NCBI GenBank assembly: GCA_030695605.1
Contig: JAUYQE010000123.1
Coordinates: 1-18,303 of the forward strand
Length of the DNA: 18,303 nt
Reading direction: 5' to 3'
Source: Nanobdellota archaeon
GTDB lineage: Archaea; Nanobdellota; Nanobdellia; Woesearchaeales; GW2011-AR9
Shown: piece after piece, positions 1 to 7,643 of the stretch
Layout: each line of letters starts with the position of its first letter
Position numbering within the stretch: position 1 is the first letter of the stretch
The notes under the pieces: model-generated
Told to the model about the DNA's origin: nothing
The model's database searches: none
Seen by the model: only the letters and a program-made list of their open reading frames with translations
Program-made: the position numbers and the translations under genes

Positions 1-1194
1 CCTTGCCCCTAACGTATCGATAAGATCAATAGTAGTTAGGACTTGCCGTATCTGCTCTAGGCAGGTCTCATAATATTTCCCTTTCTCTCGTATTACCAAT
101 ATATCATCTTTCTGCGGCATAAGTACAAATACTGGAGTAAATCCTTGTTCTCCTGCATAGCGCTTAAATTCTTCTACTATTTTTATAAAGAGAGTTGTCG
201 CATAGCTATCTTTAGTGTACAAAGCATATCGTAATTTCAAATTTTCTTTCATGACTATTTTCATAGCCGTCGGGTATGGTAGATTCTTGATGTCTTCTCT
301 TTTTACTTTTTGATGCCAGAAAATAAGCGAGAGTAAAGGGATAGTTCGCAGAGGATTACTTAGAAGAGAGATAAAATATGGAAATTGTAAAATATCTTGC
401 TTAAATTTTCTTCTATAAAAATAATCTTTTTCTTGAATCTCTGGTAAGTAGTCTTGGTAATCATAGTATCTCTTTTCTGAATTGATTATATTCGGTATAA
501 GTTGTAATCTCCCCCCCCACACATCGAATCGCGGCTTAAAGCCAAAAGTATTCCCATATTCATTGTAATGCTTCCAGACATCTAAAATTCTAACGATGGT
601 AGATGGTACGACCCCCATGATAACTATCTTGGTTTTATTTTTTGGATACTCCCGCTTAAGGCGCAGCAACGCTTGATCTAGTCCATAATTGCCGACTCCA
701 AAATTAATTACATTGCTTTTGGTAAATTCAGAAAGATGCCAGGCCCAAGTTTGATTATCTTCAACTTGCCGAGCAATGGTGAACGAATCCCCATAACAGG
801 AGATAAGGGTAGACATTTTTTCATGTCCTGGATTATGTCTGGCTCCTCTTTCATTGATATGAAATATCACTTTGTCGTGCTTCTTGGTAACGGGGTTATA
901 CCCACCAAATTCCACTTTTGAGGTATTTGGTTTACGCACCCATCCCAGTTCTGGATCGAAGCCGAAAGAAAAGAATTTTTGCAAAGCTTCCCTACTTAGC
1001 GTTGGATGTTCATCTTCTTTCATGATGAACCATTGAAAATCGCGGCGAAGGAGTTTAACGACGAATCCAGAAAAGCTTTCTAATCCAATTAATGTTATTA
1101 TATAAATTATATACCCTTGCCAAGAAAAGAAGTGCCATAATACAATGCCGATACATATAACAAAGATTATGATTAAAACTCCGTTCTTTTTCAT
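1..1194 (-). CDS. Membrane-anchored SGNH/GDSL-type hydrolase (3' end beyond window)
   Basis: Reading the minus strand from the ATG at 1194 gives 398 codons with no stop before the window edge, so the C-terminus is missing. The first 50 residues hold two hydrophobic stretches (about 5-21 and 27-46), followed by basic residues, which suggests a membrane anchor. After a linker comes GDSFT (residues 135-139, candidate nucleophile Ser137), matching SGNH block I. NFGVGNYGLDQ (164-174) matches the block II glycine region. The D-x-x-H block expected near the C-terminus lies outside the window. SGNH enzymes remove or transfer acyl groups, and in glycan clusters they often change O-acetylation. The gene starts 2 bases after the upstream glycosyltransferase gene, so it is probably co-transcribed. 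The substrate is unknown; a glycan acyl group is inferred from context. The gene is AT-rich (18 G+C of 60 at 421-480) and contains a run of eight G. Confidence 0.8.
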   Translation of the reverse strand, partial: MKKNGVLIIIFVICIGIVLWHFFSWQGYIIYIITLIGLESFSGFVVKLLRRDFQWFIMKEDEHPTLSREALQKFFSFGFDPELGWVRKPNTSKVEFGGYNPVTKKHDKVIFHINERGARHNPGHEKMSTLISCYGDSFTIARQVEDNQTWAWHLSEFTKSNVINFGVGNYGLDQALLRLKREYPKNKTKIVIMGVVPSTIVRILDVWKHYNEYGNTFGFKPRFDVWGGRLQLIPNIINSEKRYYDYQDYLPEIQEKDYFYRRKFKQDILQFPYFISLLSNPLRTIPLLSLIFWHQKVKREDIKNLPYPTAMKIVMKENLKLRYALYTKDSYATTLFIKIVEEFKRYAGEQGFTPVFVLMPQKDDILVIREKGKYYETCLEQIRQVLTTIDLIDTLGAR

Positions 1195-1196
1195 CT

Positions 1197-2075
1197 TTAT
1201 TGTCTTTTCATATCCGCCAAAAATCCAAAGAGCACCGTCTGCAATCCAAAGACTAGCAGGATCATCATCAAAAATAACAAGCCCAGATGCCCTTTAATCC
1301 CAGAAGTAAAGTGCAAATACACGAAATATAATCCTATGGTAAAACCGCCGGCTAATCCGGCTAGCCCAATTCTTCCAAAGAAGGCCAGCGGCTCGTAATC
1401 TCGATAAATTCGGAAAATATTAATCCAGGCTTTTACTGCATACTGAAATGGATTCTTAAACAAACGGCTGGCTCGGGTTCGCCGCGTCCGGATGGGTATC
1501 TCTGCTATCTTAAATTTCTGCTTTGCTGCTTTGATAATCTGTTCCTGCGTATAGGTAAATGTGTTGATGTAATTAATATCCCGCGCCACTTCTGCAGTAA
1601 ATGCTCGAAATCCTGTTGTGGAATCCGTAATCTTTACTTTTGTCAATGAAGTCAGAACCAAAGAAAAAGCTCTGTTACCTAACCTCTTTATCAGCGGCAT
1701 CTGTTTGTTTTTTCCGCGAAATCGGCTACCCAGAACCAGATCGTAGCCTTCTTCAAGCTTTTTTATTAACTCGGGTATATGTTGGGGGTAGTATTGCCCA
1801 TCCGCGTCGGTATGTACTATAATGTCTGCTCCAAGAGCCAGACATTCGCGCATTTCACTGCGAAAAGCCTCCGCCAAGCCCCGATTTCTTCGGAGGGAAA
1901 CAACGAGGGCGCCCTGCTTTTGAGCTGCTTTCACCGTGTTGTCCCGGGAACCATCGTCCAGAACCAGAATTGTATATTGGTATTCTGTTCCCCCCATGAC
2001 TCGCTTTATTTCTTCAAGTACCAATGGCAACGTTTTTTCTTCGTTGTACGCCGGTATCGTAACGACAACTTTCAT
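1197..2075 (-). CDS. Family 2 glycosyltransferase with C-terminal membrane hairpin (polyprenyl-phosphate sugar synthase type)
   Basis: The 292-residue protein opens with a GT2 GT-A fold: VVVTIPAYNEE near residues 3-13, LDDGSRDNT at 39-47 for nucleotide-sugar binding, and the metal-binding DAD at 90-92 within TDADGQY. Arg-rich segments around 195-205 match the DPM1/DpgS-like group. The last 64 residues contain two likely membrane helices (about 233-256 and 264-286) with a short loop, as in enzymes that load a sugar onto dolichyl or undecaprenyl phosphate at the inner face of the membrane. The start overlaps the stop of the Gfo/Idh gene by four bases (ATGA), implying translational coupling. A likely role is moving the sugar made by this cluster onto a lipid carrier. 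The exact sugar cannot be read from sequence. Confidence 0.9.
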   Translation of the reverse strand: MKVVVTIPAYNEEKTLPLVLEEIKRVMGGTEYQYTILVLDDGSRDNTVKAAQKQGALVVSLRRNRGLAEAFRSEMRECLALGADIIVHTDADGQYYPQHIPELIKKLEEGYDLVLGSRFRGKNKQMPLIKRLGNRAFSLVLTSLTKVKITDSTTGFRAFTAEVARDINYINTFTYTQEQIIKAAKQKFKIAEIPIRTRRTRASRLFKNPFQYAVKAWINIFRIYRDYEPLAFFGRIGLAGLAGGFTIGLYFVYLHFTSGIKGHLGLLFLMMILLVFGLQTVLFGFLADMKRQ

Positions 2076-3046
2076 GGGAAGTGCATAATTTTTTTGTGAG
2101 CAGCTGAGTTGAGGAGATGATTGGCAATGGAAAGTACTTTAAGCCCGTGCTCGCCCGGAACCGGGGAGGGAAGCTTTTGCACAATGCAGTTTAGGAAAGC
2201 TCCTATCTCTTCCTGCAATGGCTCTTTTTTGGGAATGATGATTTTCTTCATGTCTCCTTCACTGACGCTTTCCCAATTATCCGACTGAAATGATTTATTT
2301 TCATAAAAGAAGAGTTCTTGGTTCAGATAGTTTACTTCAAACATCCCTTTTTTGCCGAAAACTTTTAACTGTCTTATCTTCGTTGGGGAAAGATAGTTAA
2401 TATTTAACACTGCCAAGACATTATTTTTGTAACTAATCAGGGCAGTCACGGAATCTTCATGGTGCGGATGCAGGCGCTGCTGGGTTTCTGCATAGATTCG
2501 TGACGGCTCGGATTCGATAAGATAACTAATAAGATCTAAATCATGCACCGAAAGATCGGTGATGACACCAACATCGGTTATGCGTGCAGGAAACGGTCCA
2601 ATGCGCTGGACGTCTATTTTGTAAATTTCCCCCAAATCCTGCAATCGGCGTTTAAGTTCCACTACCGCTGTGTTAAACCGCTCTATATGGCCAATCATGA
2701 GTTTTACGTTCTGTTGCTGGGCACAGGCAATGATCTCTTTGGCTTCTTCTTCATTGAGGGCAATGGGCTTTTCCAGAAGAACATGTTTTTTTCTTTTTAA
2801 TGCAAAGAGAGCCACCTCTTTATGCAAGCTGGTAGGGACAGCAATGGAAACGGCATCAAGATCTTTGCGGTCGAGCATTTCCCGGTAATCCTGATACGCT
2901 GTGGTGTTATATCTCTTGGCGATTTTTTCAGCTTGCTGCTGATAGGAGTCAGCCACACCGACCAGCTGGGCATCATCGCTATGAAAATAAATACGAGCAT
3001 GGTTCTGCCCCATCGAGCCAACGCCAATAACTGCTACTTTGATCAT
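2072..3046 (-). CDS. Gfo/Idh/MocA oxidoreductase, probable UDP-N-acetylglucosamine 3-dehydrogenase type
   Basis: The 324-residue protein has an N-terminal Rossmann fold with GVGSMGQNHAR (8-18), and the family signature EKPIALNEEEA (92-102) that carries the catalytic-site lysine. IGHIERFN (118-125) follows, then a helix and the VITDLSVHDLD segment (161-171) with the conserved His-Asp pair. GHIERFN is typical of sugar-nucleotide members such as WlbA and GnnA, which oxidise C3 of UDP-GlcNAc or its uronate with NAD to give a 3-keto sugar. That product is the substrate of a DegT aminotransferase, and one is encoded in the same operon. The gene starts 7 bases after folD and overlaps the next gene by four bases. 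The 3-dehydrogenase role is inferred from motif and context; other Gfo/Idh substrates remain possible. Confidence 0.85.
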   Translation of the reverse strand: MIKVAVIGVGSMGQNHARIYFHSDDAQLVGVADSYQQQAEKIAKRYNTTAYQDYREMLDRKDLDAVSIAVPTSLHKEVALFALKRKKHVLLEKPIALNEEEAKEIIACAQQQNVKLMIGHIERFNTAVVELKRRLQDLGEIYKIDVQRIGPFPARITDVGVITDLSVHDLDLISYLIESEPSRIYAETQQRLHPHHEDSVTALISYKNNVLAVLNINYLSPTKIRQLKVFGKKGMFEVNYLNQELFFYENKSFQSDNWESVSEGDMKKIIIPKKEPLQEEIGAFLNCIVQKLPSPVPGEHGLKVLSIANHLLNSAAHKKIMHFP

Positions 3047-3053
3047 TGTTTTT

Positions 3054-3917
3054 TTAGACTATAAATTTTACCGTTTTTTTTTTACAGTGCACCGCAACTA
3101 CTTTTTCTAAAAGCATTGCTACAGTTACCGGTCCTACACCACCGGGAACAGGAGTTAGGTACGCGGCTTTCTGCTGTACTTCTTCACCATGAACATCTCC
3201 CCTAATTTTATCCCCCACTTTACTGATTCCAACGTCAAAGATAACTGCCCCCTCTTTGATCATATCACCCGTGATACTCTGAGGAATTCCGATGCCACTA
3301 ATAAGGATATCCGCTTGTTTTGTATGACTGGTCAGCTCGACCGTATGTTCATGGCAGATGGTGACCGTAGCACCCCTATTGGTAAGCATCATTGCTAAAG
3401 GTTTGCCTAGGATATTACTGTGGTTTATTATAGTAATTTTTTTTCCTTTTACGGGCAGGTTATACTCTTCAAGCAATTTAATAATCCCCCGAGGAGTAGC
3501 GGGAGCTGTCTCTTCATCCCCTTTAAGCACTCTTCCTAAGCTCTCTGTTGTTAGTCCATCAACATCTTTTAAAAGCTCTATGCTATTAAGTATTACCGTT
3601 TGATCCAGATGTTTTGGCAAAGGGAGCTGGATAATTATTCCATCAACCTGGGGGTTGAGTTCGGTTATGGCCAAGCAGAGCTCTTCTTGGGAAACTTTCT
3701 CCGGAAATCGATGAATCTTGGTGGTGATTCCTATCTCGGTTGCTTTCTTTTGCTTCATCGTCGTATAGAGAAGCGATTCCGGTTTCTCACCGCAAAGCAC
3801 AATTGCGAGCGACGGAGTTAATTCTCCTTCTTTGATAGTATTTTTTATTCTATCCAAAATAGACGCTGCTACTTTTGTTCCATCAAGGAGGATTGCCATA
3901 TTTTTTTTATCCAACAT
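3054..3917 (-). CDS. folD: Bifunctional methylenetetrahydrofolate dehydrogenase / methenyltetrahydrofolate cyclohydrolase
   Basis: FolD oxidises 5,10-methylene-THF to 5,10-methenyl-THF with NAD(P) and hydrolyses it to 10-formyl-THF, the formyl donor. The 287-residue protein has the full active site: Tyr51 and Lys55 (Y-x3-K), Gln97 in IIIQLPLP, and KDVDG at 117-121. TPRG (141-144) and TPVPGGVGP (255-263) are also present. The usual GRS loop that contacts the NADP 2'-phosphate reads NHS (165-167), so cofactor preference may differ. The annotated ATG overlaps the end of glyA by 11 bases. Met7 at 3899 gives the more family-like N-terminus MAILLDGTKVA and lies 7 bases after the glyA stop, so it may be the true start. 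Ten adenines in the coding strand near the C-terminus encode the lysine-rich tail. Its place between glyA and a sugar dehydrogenase, in an operon with a formyltransferase, suggests a dedicated formyl supply. Confidence 0.95.
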   Translation of the reverse strand: MLDKKNMAILLDGTKVAASILDRIKNTIKEGELTPSLAIVLCGEKPESLLYTTMKQKKATEIGITTKIHRFPEKVSQEELCLAITELNPQVDGIIIQLPLPKHLDQTVILNSIELLKDVDGLTTESLGRVLKGDEETAPATPRGIIKLLEEYNLPVKGKKITIINHSNILGKPLAMMLTNRGATVTICHEHTVELTSHTKQADILISGIGIPQSITGDMIKEGAVIFDVGISKVGDKIRGDVHGEEVQQKAAYLTPVPGGVGPVTVAMLLEKVVAVHCKKKTVKFIV

Positions 3918-5214
3918 ATACTGGAAATTGTTGGCACAACTGCTTTACTTTTTCTCGGATATGTTCTCTACACGCGGGATTATCAAAAGTATGGATTACT
4001 TCTCCAATCATCATCCCTATTTCTTTCATTTCTTTTTCTTTCATTCCTCGCGTCGTTAAAGCGGGAGTACCCAAGCGGATTCCTGAAGGTTTGAAAGGCG
4101 GTGCGGGATCAAAAGGAATACCGTTAGCATTTGTCACTATTCCGGCTTCCTCAAGGGCCATAGCAATTTGTTTTCCAAAGCCAGGCTTGGAAATAGAATT
4201 TGTTTTCAGGAGATCAATGAGAATAAGATGATTATCGGTGCCATCGGAAACTAAACTTATCTCCTGGCTTCTCAGCGTTTCCGCGAGAGCTCTGGCATTG
4301 TTCACAATTTGTTGGGCATACTTTTTAAATTCGGGGCGCATCGCTTCTTGAAGCGCCACAGCTTTGGCAGCAATGCTGTGCATATGCGGTCCCCCTTGCA
4401 AGCCGGGAAATACTGCGCTATCAATGAGCTGAGCCATAGTTTTCTTCTCCTGAGGACGATACTTTTCCCGTAACCGGTCGTTTTCTTTACAGAATATCAT
4501 TGCTCCCCGGGGGCCCCGAAGAGTTTTATGGGTGGTGGTGGTAACTATGTCTGTAAATGGAAAAGGGGAAGGGTGCACCCCCGCAGCAATTAACCCGGCG
4601 ATGTGTGAAATATCAGCCATGGAATAGGCCCCTAGCTCTTCTGCCAACTGGTGAAACGCTTTAAAATCTATGGTTCTCGGATAAGCAGTAAACCCGCTCA
4701 TAATTAATTTTGGTTTTTCTCGCCGGGCAATTTCTCTGATTTTACTCATATCAAGCATACCGGTTCTTTGATCAACACCATAGTGAACGAACGTATACGT
4801 TTTACCGGAAAAATTAACGGGTGAACCATGAGTAAGGTGACCACCGTGTGCTATATTCAGAGCCATTATCTTATCTCCGGGATTGAGAAAGGCATGGTAG
4901 ACTGCCAGATTTGCCGGAGCACCGGAGTGTGACTGGACGTTGGCATGCTCTGCCCCAAACAATTTTTTTGCCCTTTCGATTGCTAATAGTTCGATTTCAT
5001 CAATGACCGCATTTCCTTGGTAATAGCGTTTTCCCGGATATCCTTCCGCGTACTTATTATTAAGCAAGGAACCGCAGGCGGCTAAGACATCCTCACTCGC
5101 GTAATTCTCAGAGGGAATCATTTGCAAAGTTGTTTGCTGACGCTGCAATTCTGCTGCAATCAATCGTTTCACATCTTCATCCCGTTTCACATCCCCCTCT
5201 CCCATACCATTCAT
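3907..5214 (-). CDS. glyA: Serine hydroxymethyltransferase
   Basis: GlyA is a PLP enzyme that converts serine and THF into glycine and 5,10-methylene-THF, the entry point of one-carbon units into folate. The 435-residue protein carries IPSENYAS (33-40), NKYAEGYPGKRYYQG (53-67), DISHIAGL (201-208) with the cofactor-binding Asp, and TTTTHKTLRGPRG (225-237) with the PLP-binding Lys230. Length and order match the usual family of about 420 residues. The first ATG overlaps the stop of the fusion gene (ATGA). A GTG at codon 9 (position 5190) is preceded by GGAG about eight bases upstream and would begin MKRDEDVKRLIAAEL, so the true start may be there. The gene ends inside folD, consistent with one transcript. 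Archaea often use pterins other than THF; the FolD and cyclo-ligase partners indicate folate here. Confidence 0.96.
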   Translation of the reverse strand: MNGMGEGDVKRDEDVKRLIAAELQRQQTTLQMIPSENYASEDVLAACGSLLNNKYAEGYPGKRYYQGNAVIDEIELLAIERAKKLFGAEHANVQSHSGAPANLAVYHAFLNPGDKIMALNIAHGGHLTHGSPVNFSGKTYTFVHYGVDQRTGMLDMSKIREIARREKPKLIMSGFTAYPRTIDFKAFHQLAEELGAYSMADISHIAGLIAAGVHPSPFPFTDIVTTTTHKTLRGPRGAMIFCKENDRLREKYRPQEKKTMAQLIDSAVFPGLQGGPHMHSIAAKAVALQEAMRPEFKKYAQQIVNNARALAETLRSQEISLVSDGTDNHLILIDLLKTNSISKPGFGKQIAMALEEAGIVTNANGIPFDPAPPFKPSGIRLGTPALTTRGMKEKEMKEIGMMIGEVIHTFDNPACREHIREKVKQLCQQFPVYVG

Positions 5215-6848
5215 TTTTTAATTATCCCTCTTTCCGTTATGATACTATCAACAGGAACGTCATGGGCTTCTTTAGGAATAGCTTTAACTATTTGAAGCCC
5301 AAAAGCAATTCCTATTTTGAGGGCCGTGGTCTTTTTAAAGAACGCATCATAATACCCCCCACCATGGCCGAGGCGATTTCCTTCCCCATCAAAAGCAATT
5401 CCGGGAACGAGAACAAGATCTATGTCGCTCGCATCAACTAAGGGGGAATCTTCCCGAGGCTCTTTAATCCCATATGCTCCATCGTGAAGGTCCTGTTCGA
5501 GACTGAAAATTTGCCGGCAGAGTAAAGAGCCGTCACGCACCGTAGGCAGGATAACCTTTTTTTTTTGTCGTAAAGCGTCATCGATGGCTTGGCGAAGATC
5601 AACTTCTTTTTTCCGTGGATAGTAAAATAAAATAGAATTGGCTTTCTGAAAAAAAGAGGAGGAGCACAATGTTTCCCCAATAGTTTTACTATGCGCTTTG
5701 ACCTCTTCAGCAGAGAGTAAGCTGCATTTATTTTTTAGGATCGTCCGCATCAGTGATTTTTGAGGGGGCGCTATCTTTCTTATTTCTAGGACAATTTTGG
5801 AAAGATCCTGCTCTGTTAAAGCGGGATGAACGGGTAGCGAAATAACTTCTTTTGCAGCCTTCTCTGCTACAGGGAAAGTATACGAGCCATATTCAGCATA
5901 CGCTTTTTGCTGATGGATGGGTACTGGATAAAAAACAGCACAATCGATCCCTCCTTTTGTTAGTAAATCTCGGACTTCATCTCTGCTTTTCCCAAACTCC
6001 GAACTAATTCTCAGGGTAAATTGGTGATAGACGTGCCCTTCCTGTTCCTGCGGAAGAATTAATCCTTTTATATCGGATAATTGTTCTTGTAAATAGGCAG
6101 CATTCTTTCTTCGCTGCTGATTAAACGACGTCAACTTCTGCAATTGCGCCAGCCCCAGAGCAGCAGCAATATCCGTCATGCGATAATTGTAGCCGACACA
6201 ATCATGATAATATTTTCTTTCCGAGCCATGATTTATGAACTTTCTGGCTTTTTGTGCGATACTATCGTCATTGGTTGTAATCATCCCCCCTTCACCCGTT
6301 GTCATATTCTTCGTGGGATAAAAAGAGAAGCAGCCCGTTCCAAAAGAACCTACTTTTTTCCCTTGAAATTCTGCTCCATGTGCTTGGCAGGCATCCTCGA
6401 TAATAATGAGATGATGCTTTTTGGCAATCGTAGAAATCTTTTCCATATCTGCCGGCAGGCCAAACAAGTGCACTGGCATAATCGCCTTGCTTTTGGAGGT
6501 TACGGCTGATTCAAGGAGAGCAGGATTTATATTGAACGTTTTTTCGTCTATGTCTACAAAAACTGGCGTTGCCCCACACATGCGGATAGCATTAGCCGTC
6601 GCGATAAAAGAAAAAGGGGACGTAATCACTTCATCGCCCGCTTGGATGTTCTGCGCCAACAGCGCCGCGTGCAAAGCTGTCGTTCCATTGGCAGTAGCGA
6701 TGGCATGCTTTACCCCGATAAATTTGGCAAATTGTTGTTCGAATTCTCTTACTTTAGACCCTTGTGCAAGACTTCCCGAACATAAAACTTCTAAAACTGC
6801 TTTCTTTTCTTCTTCACCGATAAGGGGTTTTGCTATTGGGATGATCAT
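5211..6848 (-). CDS. Fusion protein: DegT/DnrJ/EryC1 sugar aminotransferase + 5-formyltetrahydrofolate cyclo-ligase
   Basis: One uninterrupted 545-codon frame encodes two complete enzymes. Residues 1 to about 360 are a DegT-type PLP aminotransferase: ANGTTALHAALLA (53-65), EDACQAHGAE (151-160), SFYPTKNMTTGEGG (175-188) with PLP Lys180, and GYNYRMTDI (219-227). Such enzymes add an amine to a keto sugar nucleotide, using glutamate as donor. Residues from about 364 to 545 are a full-length cyclo-ligase (MTHFS), which uses ATP to convert 5-formyl-THF to 5,10-methenyl-THF: KSLMRTILKNK at the start, YGIKEP (459-464), VPGIAFD (481-487) and RLGHGGGYYD (492-501). The linker is only a few residues. Met367 (5750) could be an internal start, but no purine-rich ribosome-binding site precedes it. 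A TATA-like box lies 26 bases before the start codon. The stop overlaps glyA. The fusion joins amino-sugar synthesis to folate recycling. Confidence 0.93.
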   Translation of the reverse strand: MIIPIAKPLIGEEEKKAVLEVLCSGSLAQGSKVREFEQQFAKFIGVKHAIATANGTTALHAALLAQNIQAGDEVITSPFSFIATANAIRMCGATPVFVDIDEKTFNINPALLESAVTSKSKAIMPVHLFGLPADMEKISTIAKKHHLIIIEDACQAHGAEFQGKKVGSFGTGCFSFYPTKNMTTGEGGMITTNDDSIAQKARKFINHGSERKYYHDCVGYNYRMTDIAAALGLAQLQKLTSFNQQRRKNAAYLQEQLSDIKGLILPQEQEGHVYHQFTLRISSEFGKSRDEVRDLLTKGGIDCAVFYPVPIHQQKAYAEYGSYTFPVAEKAAKEVISLPVHPALTEQDLSKIVLEIRKIAPPQKSLMRTILKNKCSLLSAEEVKAHSKTIGETLCSSSFFQKANSILFYYPRKKEVDLRQAIDDALRQKKKVILPTVRDGSLLCRQIFSLEQDLHDGAYGIKEPREDSPLVDASDIDLVLVPGIAFDGEGNRLGHGGGYYDAFFKKTTALKIGIAFGLQIVKAIPKEAHDVPVDSIITERGIIKK

Positions 6849-6869
6849 AAAAAAGTACCTGTTTTTTGG

Positions 6870-6878
6870 TATATAAAC
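6870..6878 (-). promoter_or_regulatory. TATA-like box, probable leaderless promoter of the aminotransferase-cyclo-ligase gene
   Basis: On the minus strand the sequence reads GTTTATATA, centred about 26 bases before the ATG at 6848. That spacing places the transcription start at or next to the start codon. It lies in the 87-base gap (6849-6935), the only sizeable gap in the operon, so the last six genes could be transcribed independently of the first three. The AACGTTTATA core recurs 65 bases upstream. Confidence 0.55.
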
Positions 6879-6935
6879 GTTAAGGAATTATGATTTATTC
6901 GTTTTTCTAGTGCTGTTACAACCAAAGCTGGGGCT

Positions 6936-7643
6936 TTATAAACGTTGCAGATTTTTATACCCCCTCTTATACTTTTCGAACTTTTCCATCAGCAGGGCTT
7001 CTTCTTCTGGGGGGACAGCTTTTCGATAGCTCCCTTCTGGAACAACTTTGAACTCTCGTTTACCACTTTTAAGAATGTTAATGGCCTCTATCATCAGCAC
7101 CTGCTCCAAATTTTGCAGACGGAGAAATATGTCAAGTAAAGTATCATCTTCATAGACCTCAATAGGTTGCTCAACAATAATTTTCCCCCTATCAACTGCT
7201 CTGTCAATCAAATGAACAGAAACCCCCTGCGTATATTCTTTCAAAATTGCCCATTTGAGATTATCCAGACCACGGTTCTCCGGTAACATCCCCGGATGCA
7301 TATTGAGAATACCAATATTAAATGCCTTAATAATGTCTTCTTTTAGAATTCTAGCACCTAAGATAATGCCCAAATCCAGCTGGCATTCTTTAATAAGTTT
7401 TTCACATTCTCGGCTATTATGCACCACAACATAGTAAGGGATCTGAAACCGTTTAGCGATTTCCCGAGGGTGCGTGTAGATCAATCTTTTAGGCGCCACC
7501 CGTATTTTTGATTGATAAAACGGCAATTCTACGGCATCGGCTGCGAAAATACATCTCACTGGAATGTTGTGCAGTAATAAAGCTAACAATCCTTCCTGTG
7601 TCTTTTTGTGCGGAAAATTGTATCCAAAGATACCTATTTTCAT
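6936..7643 (-). CDS. Folate-dependent formyltransferase, probable sugar N-formyltransferase
   Basis: The 235-residue protein has the N-terminal Rossmann-like fold of 10-formyl-THF-dependent transferases and their catalytic triad. Asn114 and His116 lie in LNMHPGMLPENRG (113-125) and Asp151 in VHLIDRAVDRG (143-153). It lacks the C-terminal tRNA-binding domain of methionyl-tRNA formyltransferase, and Archaea do not formylate initiator tRNA, so that role is unlikely. Enzymes with this core formylate amines of glycinamide ribotide (PurN) or of amino-sugar nucleotides (VioF, QdtF, WbkC). The operon supplies an aminotransferase that would make the amine and three folate activities that would make the donor, so a sugar amine is the most likely acceptor. 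The start overlaps the 2-epimerase gene by four bases (ATGA). The acceptor sugar cannot be told from sequence. Confidence 0.85.
   Translation of the reverse strand: MKIGIFGYNFPHKKTQEGLLALLLHNIPVRCIFAADAVELPFYQSKIRVAPKRLIYTHPREIAKRFQIPYYVVVHNSRECEKLIKECQLDLGIILGARILKEDIIKAFNIGILNMHPGMLPENRGLDNLKWAILKEYTQGVSVHLIDRAVDRGKIIVEQPIEVYEDDTLLDIFLRLQNLEQVLMIEAINILKSGKREFKVVPEGSYRKAVPPEEEALLMEKFEKYKRGYKNLQRL
6937..6946 (-). promoter_or_regulatory. Second copy of AACGTTTATA, possible distal promoter or operator
   Basis: The ten bases TATAAACGTT (plus strand) occur at 6937-6946 and again at 6872-6881. On the minus strand both read AACGTTTATA, which is a TATA-like box preceded by the palindrome AACGTT. 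The upstream copy overlaps the stop codon of the formyltransferase gene. It could be a second promoter starting near 6912, or a binding site for a regulator. The exact match is seen directly; the function is inferred. Confidence 0.35.

Noticed and set aside
736..921. Plus-strand 61-codon ORF in the left end
   Set aside because: It lies opposite the SGNH hydrolase frame, which is open on the minus strand for 398 codons and has recognisable motifs. The short ORF has no family features or ribosome-binding site.
3073..3083. Run of T at the end of folD taken as a terminator
   Set aside because: On the coding (minus) strand the run is poly-A inside the folD frame, encoding lysines, so it is not a U-rich terminator for this operon.
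5748..5750. Separate cyclo-ligase gene starting at Met367 of the fusion
   Set aside because: The frame is continuous with the aminotransferase and the bases before this ATG are not purine-rich. A second product by internal initiation cannot be excluded.
6936..7643. Methionyl-tRNA formyltransferase
   Set aside because: The C-terminal tRNA-binding domain is absent, Archaea do not formylate initiator tRNA, and the gene is embedded among sugar genes.
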